A program made the translations under genes and the position numbers. 7,113 nt of DNA. It comes from JAYSSF01 sp043720715 (GTDB lineage Bacteria; Patescibacteriota; Gracilibacteria; Absconditabacterales; Absconditicoccaceae). The stretch spans positions 1 to 7,113 of the forward strand of contig JAYSSF010000039.1 in the NCBI GenBank assembly GCA_043720715.1, in the 5' to 3' direction. This document shows positions 1-6,252 of the stretch, in pieces; the first letter of the stretch is position 1; every line of letters begins with the position of its first letter. The notes beneath the pieces were generated by a model. It ran no database searches. It was given only the letters and a program-made list of their open reading frames with translations, and was not told where the DNA came from.

Positions 1-68
1 GAAGATATTTAAAAGATGATGATTACCTTTGCAGACAATTATTAGATCTTATTAGGAAACATTATTAG
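1..68 (+). CDS. C-terminal end of an unidentified upstream gene (partial)
   Basis: Codons beginning at base 3 are open to a TAG at 66-68 and give a 21-residue tail ending LDLIRKHY, which has the mixed charged and hydrophobic look of a real C-terminal helix. A second frame, starting at base 2, is also open to a TAG at 53-55, but only if two TGA codons are read as Gly. I prefer the first frame because it needs no recoding and looks more protein-like. A rho-independent terminator at 139-159 on the same strand supports a plus-strand gene ending here. The product cannot be identified from so short a piece. Confidence 0.4.
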   Translation, partial: RYLKDDDYLCRQLLDLIRKHY

Positions 69-138
69 TATTTATTTAAATCTTCTATGCTAGAGCCTAC
101 CAATTTTGAATCATATTTTCATTATCAAGAGAACTCGT

Positions 139-159
139 CCCGCATGATTGCGGGGTTTT
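139..159 (+). terminator. Intrinsic terminator of the upstream gene
   Basis: CCCGCA (139-144), a TGAT loop and TGCGGG (149-154) form a perfect 6-bp GC-rich stem, followed by GTTTT. It lies about 70 bases after the likely stop codon of the partial upstream gene and separates that gene from the retroelement cassette. Confidence 0.75.
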
Positions 160-177
160 CATAAAAAATTTTTGGAA

Positions 178-220
178 GCTCTCGCGAAGCGAGAGCGAAA
201 ATGCAATGCATTTTCGCTCT
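178..220. repeat. Compact double palindrome with two mutually exclusive hairpins
   Basis: GCTCTCGC (178-185), loop GAA, GCGAGAGC (189-196) is a perfect 8-bp hairpin. AGAGCGAAAATGCA (192-205), one central A, then TGCATTTTCGCTCT (207-220) is a perfect 14-bp palindrome. The segment AGAGC (192-196) belongs to both, so only one hairpin can form at a time. It lies between the upstream terminator and the DGR promoter and encodes nothing evident. It resembles REP or MITE-type palindromic repeats. A role in the DGR is possible but not shown. Confidence 0.8.
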
Positions 221-254
221 ACTTGGATAGGATACTTGTGCCAGAGTCTCATGG

Positions 255-283
255 TTTACGGATTATGAGAGCGTGCATATATT
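255..283 (+). promoter_or_regulatory. Predicted sigma70-type promoter for the DGR template RNA
   Basis: TTTACG (255-260, four of six matches to TTGACA) is followed after exactly 17 bases by TATATT (278-283, five of six matches to TATAAT). Transcription would begin near 290, about 140 bases before the adenine-rich part of the template repeat. This is read by eye only. Confidence 0.45.
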
Positions 284-410
284 ACACTAGTTCAGTAACC
301 CTCTCCTTATAGTCGAGGACTCATCCTATTCTTGAATGGGAACCCTTCTAAATTATGAGGAGGAATCACAGATCATAGTATTCGATAGGGTGTTATGACA
401 TCAGAGCGGT

Positions 411-590
411 TACTTTATCACAGGTTGGCAGAACTCCAATGGCAATCACAACTGAGCAGGTAATAAACTCTATGCGTGGTTGCCTGTGCGTGTGGCGGGT
501 GAGTTTGCCTTTGTGTGAAGCAATTCAGACAATAAGAAAGCGAACTTCAACTGTGGCAACGAGGACAATGCTCATTTGTCAGTCTCTTTT
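411..590 (+). repeat. DGR template repeat (TR)
   Basis: Read with codons starting at 432 and TGA as Gly, this stretch gives a protein-like sequence with two clusters of AAC/AAT codons. Asn codons start at 432, 438, 444, 450, 462, 522, 531, 543, 549, 558 and 567, eleven in about 46 codons. The adenine-poor segment between the clusters encodes LYAWLPVRVAGEFAFVG, and the TR ends in NCGNEDNAHLSVSF. AAY codons concentrated at variable positions with an adenine-poor scaffold between them are the signature of DGR templates, because adenine mutagenesis of AAY can reach many amino acids without making a stop. The position just upstream of the RT, same strand, fits. The boundaries are approximate because no variable repeat is in the window to align with. 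An overlapping frame from ATG 439 is a shadow. Confidence 0.78.
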
Positions 591-606
591 AGCACTGGTG
601 ACATTG

Positions 607-631
607 AGTCTCGATTTGTTCGAGACTTTTT
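607..631 (+). terminator. Hairpin with T-tract after the template repeat
   Basis: AGTCTCGA (607-614), loop TTTGT, TCGAGACT (620-627) is a perfect 8-bp stem running into TTTTT (627-631). It would end the TR RNA before the RT gene. Known DGRs also carry hairpins just after the variable repeat that help homing, so this could be the TR-side counterpart instead of, or as well as, a terminator. Two exact copies of TTTTTGATAG (627-646) follow. Confidence 0.7.
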
Positions 632-675
632 GATAGTTTTTGATAGATGATTTTGATTTGATTTGGATAATAATC

Positions 676-1875
676 ATGACACAACATATTCTCTATGATT
701 TGTTTACTGCATACGAAGTAGCGAGAAAACACAAGAGAGCATCATCTCAGGTGATGCAATTTGAGATGGATCGCGAACACTATTTGATAGAATTATATGA
801 AGATTTGATTGCTCGTCGCTATAATATTGGTGCTTCTACTTGCTTCATTTATACTGACACAGTCAAAAGAGAGATCTTTGCTGCCTCATTTCGTGATCGT
901 GTAGTACATCACTTGGTGTATCAGTATTTATATCCGCTCTATGATGCTCGTTTTATCTATGATAGCTATAGCTGTAGAAATCATAAAGGTACACAACTGG
1001 GACGACAGAGAGTGGATCACTTTATCAGATCTTGTACTCAAAATTATAGTTGTGATGCTTGGATCCTCAAATGTGATATTCGTGGATTCTTTATGAATAT
1101 TAATAAGCAGATTTTGCGGTGATTGCTTCGTTCATTCATCATTGAGCATCAGTCTAAGTTGAGATGTGATGTGAGTTGGTTATTGCGACTCGTTGAGATG
1201 ATTGTGATGCACGATCCTACTATGGATTATATCTTTCATGGATCAAGCTCTGATTACCATGGACTACCCGATGACAAATCATTATTTCACGCTAAACCAT
1301 GATGTGGCTTACCAATTGGTAACTTGACGAGTCAATTGTTTGCTAATGTGTATATGGATGTATTTGATCGCTGTATGAAGTATGAGATGAAGTGCCAGTA
1401 CTATGGTAGATATGTAGATGATTTTGTGATTGTGCATGAGTCCAAAGATTATTTATTAGGACTTATTGATCAGATGCGTGAGTTTTTGAGTTCCAGACTA
1501 TGACTACAACTTCATCCAAACAAAATCTATCTACAACACTATCATCATGGAGTGAAATTTTGCTGAGCGATGATTTTGCCTTATCGTACTTATGTGCATC
1601 GTCGTACTATCACAAGATGGAGGTCTCGTATTAGTGTAATCACTCATGAGCCATATGATCATATTCAGTCTATCATGAATTCATATTTATGAATTATCTA
1701 TCATCATAGGCATCATTATTTGACTCAATCTACACTACAACAGTTCTCTTATTTATATCCTGATATTACTATCACTGACGATGGCTTTGTATGACCAATT
1801 ACCAGTGTTCAAAACGAGTTATGATCTCCTACTCAAACTATATGAGATGATTTCACTTTTACCGAAAGAGCATAA
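676..1875 (+). CDS. DGR-type reverse transcriptase
   Basis: RNA-dependent DNA polymerase of a diversity-generating retroelement. It would copy the TR RNA into adenine-mutated cDNA that replaces the variable repeat of a target gene. With TGA as Gly the protein has 399 residues. Visible motifs: KCDIRGFF with catalytic Asp134 (RT motif 3); GLPIGNLTSQLFANVY at about 211-226 (the DGR-type 'IGNxTSQ' block); YVDDF with Asp244 and Asp245 (motif 5); LHPNKIYLQ; and VKFCGAMILPYRTY. TGA codons at 1120, 1300, 1501, 1564, 1690, 1792, 1822 and 1843 are read through. Those at 1300 (PGCGLPIG) and 1564 (FCGAMI) fall on glycines typical of the family. Start: ATG 676 is preferred, with a weak GGAT upstream. A TTG at 640 in the same frame would overlap the TR hairpin region. 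The last 27 residues, after 1792, are read from DNA that also encodes Avd. Confidence 0.93.
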
Positions 1876-2122
1876 ATATACGCTTGGTGAGAAACTCAAA
1901 ACTATAGTATTAAATCTCATTATCGGTATTTATCAAGCTAACACTACAAACAATAAACAACCAATTATTGCTTGATTACTACAAGAAATAGAAATGATCA
2001 AAATCTTGATCAGAGTTTGTAGAGATATTCGTATTATCGCAATTCCTCAATATGCCGATATATCAATCCTTGTTGATTCTGTTGCGAAACAATTAAGATG
2101 ATGGGAAAGATCGATGAAATAA
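1781..2122 (+). CDS. avd: DGR accessory variability protein (Avd, four-helix bundle)
   Basis: Small basic helical protein of 113 residues. In studied DGRs Avd assembles into a pentameric barrel that binds the RT and nucleic acid and is required for mutagenic cDNA synthesis. Recognisable family features are PVFKTSYDLLLKLYE near the start, KYTLGEKLKTIVLNLI (residues about 32-47), a long LLQEIEMIKILIRVCRDIR helix (about 66-84) and a C-terminal QLRGWERS ending. The last matches the 'GGW' ending common in this family. TGA at 1973 and 2099 are read as Gly, and the second supplies the Gly of GW. The start lies inside the RT gene in another frame, giving a 95-nt overlap. There is no clear ribosome site, so translation is probably coupled to the RT. 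RT and Avd adjacency, with the TR upstream, confirms the assignment. Confidence 0.9.
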
Positions 2123-2173
2123 CTTTTCTCTTGCATCCGATTTCAATTTCCCAATGATAAGTGAAGCCTTTTC

Positions 2174-2213
2174 TGGATTGCCGCGCTTCGTTGTACTTCG
2201 CTCGCAATGACGA
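2174..2213. repeat. Dispersed intergenic inverted repeat, copy 1
   Basis: TGGATTGC (2174-2181) and CTCGCAATGACGA (2201-2213) bracket a variable centre, and GATTGC/GCAAT pair as an inverted repeat. The same ends recur at 3781-3830. On the other strand it reads like the widespread 'GTCATTGCGAG...GCAATCC' intergenic repeat seen in many bacterial genomes. It lies between avd and the nuclease gene. The rest of the 2123-2261 gap is AT-rich and I see no clear promoter in it. Confidence 0.8.
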
Positions 2214-2261
2214 AAATAATATTTAATTTACCTAGCTTCTTAGCTTTCTAGCCTTAATCTC

Positions 2262-3464
2262 ATGTCCACCTACTCATTTTCTCAAATCTGAACTTTCCAG
2301 ACTTGCCCTCGCAAATACCAGTATCAGTATATTGATAAGCTAGGTAAGGAGAGTAAAGAAGATAGTCTGACTCTCACATTGTGAAGCGTATTTCACGAGA
2401 GTCTAGAGTTTCTCTATAAGCAGAAATCCAACACGATGGATGTCAGCTTGGATGAATTATTACTCAAATTTGAAGAGCTGTGGGCCAAGTATCTTGCAGA
2501 CTTTCTCGAAGTACCGGTCCCTGCAGATCTCGAGATGTTTCAATCCAGAGGTCGCGAATATCTACACCGATATTACGATACCTATCAGCCGTTCAACACT
2601 CGTGTGATGGGGATCGAGGACTGGGTCAGGTTTAAGCTGGAGGATGGGATTGATTTTATGGGGAAGCTGGATCGTATGGATGCCGCAGGTGATACGATTG
2701 TGATTACCGACTATAAGACATCTCGCCGCCTCATGAGCGATGATGAAGACCATAACCGTGAGCAGATTGTGCTTTATGCACATGGGATCAAGCAGACCTA
2801 TGGTCGTAAGTTTGCTCATATTCAGGCTGCTCTCATCTACCCGCACCTCCAGAAGGAGTATCGCTTTACGATTGATGATGAAGAGATCAGCGAGGTGGTA
2901 ACCAAATATCTCACGATTATGCGCGATATTGAGACTCGTAGAGCCAAACATGAAAACCTGTTTGCTGATTGAGTTGATCAGTTTCCACCGATTGCAGGAA
3001 ATCACTGCAATTATTGTCCATTTAGACAGATTTGTCCCAAATGGAAACATGAATTTATCAATGATGAGATGCTTGCGTCTGACTTAGGTGAACGTACCAT
3101 CTCTGCTTTTGTGGGTGATTATCTACGCATTGGTGAGCAGCTCAAGAAACTGGAAGCAGAAAAGAAATATCTCACCGAGCTCATCACCAAATGGATGCAA
3201 GCCAAAGATATTACCAAACGAGAAACATCCGATGGGGGAGTGGGCATGCAGACCAAGACCAGCTATGCTATCAAAGAAGACCACAAGCAAGAGCTCCTCG
3301 ACTATCTGGACTCTCAGTGACTTCTCGATCAAGTCATGAGTATTCAGTCAGCCACATTCTCTTCCAAGATTAGTAAATGAGAAATCAATTTGGAAGAGAT
3401 CCAGGATTTTGTCCAGCCAAAAGAGAGTGCGTGGTTGCTGCCGAAGAAAACAAAAGAGAAGTAA
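2262..3464 (+). CDS. PD-(D/E)XK nuclease, RecB/Cas4-like, with Fe-S type cysteines
   Basis: Predicted DNA nuclease of 400 residues with TGA as Gly (2289, 2382, 2970, 3318, 3378). Motifs in order: YSFSQIGTFQTCPRKY (4-19, with Cys15); His45 in GSVFHESLEFLY; Asp137 in GKLDRMD; Asp150 and Lys152 in ITDYKTS (the D...DxK active site); Gln168 and Tyr172 in EQIVLY; and CNYCPFRQIC with Cys249, Cys252 and Cys258. One Cys near the N-terminus and three near the C-terminal end of the domain is the 4Fe-4S arrangement of AddB and Cas4-type nucleases. A charged, probably coiled-coil stretch (LKKLEAEKKYLTELITKW) and a tail of about 130 residues follow. No cas genes, helicase or CRISPR array are next to it, so a general DNA repair role is likelier than CRISPR adaptation. 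ATG 2262 is the first ATG after an in-frame TAG, and no good ribosome site precedes it. Confidence 0.87.
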
Positions 3465-3509
3465 AAAAAGACCCACAGTGAGAAAACACAATGGGAATTT
3501 AAGAATCAG

Positions 3510-3671
3510 TTAGTCTTTTGTTAACACTACAACTACTGTTGCAATCATAAAAGCAATAACTGCTGCTACATTTTGTTGCAGAGTTTCATGGAGTATGGTA
3601 CCTACGATTACGTACCCAGCTGCTCCACTCATCATCCCAATAGCAAATTTGTTAATGCCTCTCTTTTTCAT
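3510..3671 (-). CDS. Small hydrophobic two-segment membrane protein (53 residues)
   Basis: The minus strand carries an ATG at 3671 and TAA at 3512-3510, encoding 53 residues with no in-frame TGA. It starts MKKRGINKF and has two hydrophobic stretches, about 10-27 (glycine-rich GMMSGAAGYVIVG) and about 35-50 (AAVIAFMIATVVVVL), joined by a short polar LHETLQQN turn, and ends TKD. This suggests a membrane hairpin. A run of six G (3685-3680) lies 8 bases before the ATG and can serve as a Shine-Dalgarno site. A promoter with a dinucleotide tract lies upstream at 3760-3728. The gene converges on the nuclease gene, with 45 bases between them. I do not recognise the family. Size, membrane character and isolated transcription would fit a small stress or toxin-like protein, but nothing in the sequence shows a function. 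Confidence 0.72.
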   Translation of the reverse strand: MKKRGINKFAIGMMSGAAGYVIVGTILHETLQQNVAAVIAFMIATVVVVLTKD

Positions 3672-3686
3672 GTTTTTATCCCCCCG

Positions 3687-3703
3687 TTCTGGATAATCCA
3701 GAA
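3687..3703. promoter_or_regulatory. 17-base inverted repeat in the 5' leader of the small minus-strand gene
   Basis: TTCTGGAT (3687-3694), a central base, ATCCAGAA (3696-3703) is a perfect palindrome with one central base. It lies between the predicted -10 box and the G-run ribosome site of the 53-residue gene. It could be an operator for a dimeric repressor, or an RNA hairpin that affects ribosome access. Confidence 0.55.
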
Positions 3704-3727
3704 TATTTAGGTTTACGGTGGTAATAT

Positions 3728-3760
3728 ATTATATCCAGAGAGAGAGAGAGAGTTTGTCAA
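3728..3760 (-). promoter_or_regulatory. Promoter with (AG)8 tract between -35 and -10, small minus-strand gene
   Basis: Reading the minus strand, TTGACA (3760-3755) and TATAAT (3733-3728) are both perfect consensus boxes but are 21 bases apart. Most of the spacer is eight AG/CT dinucleotides (3737-3752). Loss of two units would give the ideal 17-base spacing. Transcription would start near 3721, giving a leader of about 50 nt before ATG 3671. Confidence 0.6.
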
Positions 3761-3780
3761 ATTTACGGTTAATTTCGCAC

Positions 3781-3830
3781 TGGATTGCTTCGTGGCTCCA
3801 TGCTTCGCAAGTCGTTCCTCGCAATGACGA
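3781..3830. repeat. Dispersed intergenic inverted repeat, copy 2
   Basis: Second copy of the element at 2174-2213, with the same TGGATTGC start and CTCGCAATGACGA end and a centre 10 bases longer. Both copies precede a gene start by 50-80 bases and are followed by similar AGCTT-rich sequence (2228-2255 and 3846-3872), so the shared block extends beyond the palindrome. It lies between the promoter of the small minus-strand gene and the ftsK promoter. The rest of the intergenic stretch 3672-3907 is covered by the promoter entries. Confidence 0.8.
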
Positions 3831-3873
3831 GGACGATGAACATATATTACTTAGCTTTTAATTAGCTTTTCTC

Positions 3874-3901
3874 TTGACCTATCATCAAACATGATTATCT
3901 T
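3874..3901 (+). promoter_or_regulatory. Predicted ftsK promoter, possibly giving a leaderless mRNA
   Basis: TTGACC (3874-3879, five of six consensus matches), a 16-base spacer and TATCTT (3896-3901, four of six) sit directly before ATG 3908. Initiation 6-8 bases after the -10 box would fall at or beside the start codon. No Shine-Dalgarno sequence precedes the ATG, which fits a leaderless message. Confidence 0.4.
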
Positions 3902-3907
3902 GTAGCC

Positions 3908-6232
3908 ATGGCCACCAGAAGAAGAAAATCGAGGGCAGTAACTCGTCGTCCATCACATACCATCACCATATCCAAACTTGGTATTGCGCTCACTCATATT
4001 ATTGTCAGTGTATTGTATTTTTTCTGTTATTTCTTTGCTCCAGAGGCCCCATTATTTGGTTTGATTCAAGAAGCCTGACATCTCATTATTGGTAATCTTG
4101 GTCTCATGATAGCAATGTGACTGGGATTAGTCTTATGACTTCTCTATCTCAAAAAAGATCAAAATATCATCTCTTGTGTTAAGCGATCAGCCGGACTGAT
4201 ATTCTTTGTCTCTACCTTACTCAATGGTAGTGCAGTAGAGCAAGATCCTCTTCCATATCTTCAGCAGTGATGATATATCTCTCGACCACTTGTCCAGCTT
4301 CTCAAGATGGCATTTGGTGCTGATCCGATGGCACTACAGTCTGTGAGTATCTTAGCGATCGTCATTGTGTGATGAATCCTCGTCTATCAGCTCAATGTAT
4401 CGGCTCTCATTCCATCATTCAATGTGCAATACCAACAACCAGAAAAAGACCAACAACAGTGAAAGAAATCTCCCCTGATAAGGGGAGGTGGCGAAGCCGG
4501 AGGGGCTTGAATAACTCGTAACTCGTCTACTCGCTCACTCGATAACTCAGATCAGTCTTCTTGATCAATCCTCGACATCTTCAAACGCTCTTCTAAGCAG
4601 GAGAGGAGAGTTGAAGAGAATAAGAGATCTGAGGTGATTTCCTCTACATGATTTTCTCCTCCTAATGCAAACTCTCAAGCTCTTGATCTCTCCTCTCCTA
4701 GTGTAAAAGACTTCGTCAAATCTAAAGTTGCAGAGAAGCTTGGTATCACTCCTTCCTCGCAACCCGCAACCCGCAACCCGCAATCTTTAACTTTTGGTTG
4801 AGATGTGCCTACGTATCCATTACGTTTACTCACAGCACCAGATCGTGGTGGACCTCAAATTGACACATCGTTCATCGAATCCAAGGCACTCCAGATTGTC
4901 AAGAAACTCGAAGAGTTCGGGATCAAAGTCAGCCTTCAATGATATAATATCTGACCGAGTGTCGTCCAGCTCATGGTAACTCCTGATAGTGGTGTCAAGA
5001 TCTCCAGTATCGAATCGCACAAGGATGACATGATGCTAGCTCTTAAGACTAAATCACTAAGAATCATCGCTCCAATTCCTGGTACTGATAGTGTTGGTAT
5101 TGAGATTCCAAATCCCCATCCACAGATGATTCGTCTCCATGAGTTGATTGGTTCACAGGAGTTTATTGGAGCTACTAAGGACAATACTACTAATATTTCC
5201 CTTGGTAAGGGGATTGACGGGAAGCTTGTTGTTAAGTCACTTGAAAAAATGCCTCACTTACTCGTTGCTGGTGCTACCGGTCAAGGTAAATCAGTGTGAC
5301 TCAATGATTTTATCCTCTCGCTGATGGTGCAGAATACGCCTGACCAGATCAAGTTTGTCATGGTGGATCCCAAACAGGTAGAGATGGAGATGTACTCCTG
5401 ACTACCATACCAGCTTTGCCCGATCATCACGGATCCAGAACAAGCACTCAAGGCTCTCAAGTGGTGTGCAATCGAGATGGATGATCGCTATACCATCCTC
5501 AAGAACGCAAGAGTCAAGAATCTCGCAGAATACACTGAGAAAACAGGAGAGCATATGTATCGTATCGTAATTGTGATAGATGAGCTAGCTGACTTGATGA
5601 TGACTGGTAAGAAGAAGGATGTAGAGATGGTGATTGCTCGTATTGCTCAGAAAGCTCGTGCAGTTGGTATTCACTTGATCTTAGCGACCCAGAGACCATC
5701 AGTCAATGTCATCACAGGGCTTATCAAGGCCAATATCCCATGTAGGATCTCGTTCGGTGTAGTATCTCAGATCGATTCTCGTACGATCCTGGATCAGAAG
5801 TGAGCAGAAGATCTCGTAGGTAAAGGAGACATGCTCTACCTCGATACAACGATGAAGCATCCGATCAGAGTACAGGCGCCGTTTGTTGACACGGGTGAGA
5901 TCGAAGCGATTGTGTGATATCTCAAAGATAAATATATGAATAATATCGATGAGTCAGAAATCTATCATCCTCAACTCATGGAGATTCTGGAGAAGGGAGC
6001 GGGAGGTAGTGACGCATACGCAGATCTCCTATCATGATGAGATGATGACGATGATGCGCTCATGCGCCAAGCCATGGATATAATCGCAGATTCTCGTCGT
6101 GCGAGTACTACACAACTTCAAAAGAAGTTATCAATCTGATTTGCGAGAGCATCTCGTATTATGGATATGCTGGAAGACAGAGGTATCGTTTGACCACAAG
6201 AGGGAAGCAAGCCGAGAGAAGTTTTGATCTAA
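3908..6232 (+). CDS. ftsK: DNA translocase FtsK/SpoIIIE
   Basis: Septal, membrane-anchored ATP-driven DNA pump that clears and segregates chromosome ends during division. The 774-residue protein needs 22 TGA codons read as Gly. Layout: basic N-terminus (MATRRRKSR); about four membrane segments (roughly 23-43, 57-81, 94-110, 144-164); a low-complexity linker (about 175-300); an alpha/beta motor with GYNIGPSVVQLMVTP; Walker A GATGQGKS (455-462) followed by TGA-encoded Gly464; Walker B IVIVIDELADL with Asp558 and Glu559; LATQRPSVNVITGLIKANIP; and LDQKGAEDLVGKGDMLY. A C-terminal gamma winged helix (about 714-774) has SIGFARASRIMDMLEDRGIVG, the DNA-orienting domain. TGA at 5297, 5399, 5801, 6137 and 6191 all hit family glycines. 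Length is typical. ATG 3908 has no ribosome site. The linker DNA contains a palindrome and heptamer tracts. The BI-1 gene follows after 20 bases. Confidence 0.97.
4470..4505. repeat. Palindromic repeat inside the ftsK linker
   Basis: CTCCCCT (4470-4476), GATA, AGGGGAG (4481-4487) is a perfect 7-bp hairpin. It is followed by a short GGC-GAA-GCC hairpin (4490-4498) and a second AGGGG (4501-4505) that could compete for the first arm. The compact GC-rich form is unlike the surrounding AT-rich coding DNA and looks like an inserted REP-type element. It stays in frame as SPLIRGGGEAGGAG. Confidence 0.65.
4512..4549. repeat. Degenerate heptamer/octamer tandem repeat in the ftsK linker
   Basis: Two exact TAACTCG units (4512-4525) are followed by TCTACTCG, CTCACTCG and ATAACTCA. 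ACTCG recurs four times at 7- or 8-base spacing. It encodes part of the Ser/Thr/Arg-rich linker and lies just after the 4470-4505 palindrome. Confidence 0.6.
4759..4783. repeat. Heptamer tandem repeat GCAACCC x3.6 in the ftsK linker
   Basis: Three exact GCAACCC units (4759-4779) plus GCAA. Three heptamers make 21 bases, which keeps the frame (QPATRNPQ). Gain or loss of a single unit would shift the reading frame ahead of the motor domain. Confidence 0.85.
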
Positions 6233-6252
6233 TTTATAACTTATATAATATT

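Larger units (their letters stand above)
290..631 (+). ncRNA. DGR template RNA (TR RNA), predicted extent
   Basis: The region between the predicted promoter and the 607-631 hairpin has no convincing start codon of its own. It carries the template repeat. In characterised DGRs the TR is transcribed as a structured non-coding RNA that the RT-Avd complex uses as a template, usually next to the RT gene and on the same strand, as here. The leader (290-407) includes a GAGGAGGA at 357-364 that looks like a strong ribosome site but has no ATG, GTG or TTG at a suitable distance. Both ends are inferred from the promoter and terminator and are approximate. Confidence 0.5.

Noticed and set aside
357..364. 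GAGGAGGA as a ribosome site for a leader peptide in the TR RNA
   Set aside because: No ATG, GTG or TTG lies 5-12 bases downstream, so I do not call a gene.
439..633. A 64-residue ORF starting at ATG 439
   Set aside because: It lies over the template repeat in a different frame from the one with the clustered AAY codons, has no ribosome site and no protein-like features.
640..675. TTG 640 as the RT start
   Set aside because: It adds 12 residues of low-complexity sequence immediately after the hairpin T-tract. ATG 676 begins the conserved N-terminal region.
2562..3050. A 162-residue minus-strand ORF
   Set aside because: It is antisense to the nuclease gene, whose catalytic and cysteine motifs are clear. 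This is a shadow frame.
2262..3464. Cas4 and a CRISPR adaptation module
   Set aside because: The nuclease has Cas4-like motifs, but there is no repeat-spacer array and no cas1, cas2 or effector gene in the window.
4565..5184. Several minus-strand ORFs opposite ftsK
   Set aside because: The FtsK frame is strongly supported over this whole region, so these are shadows.
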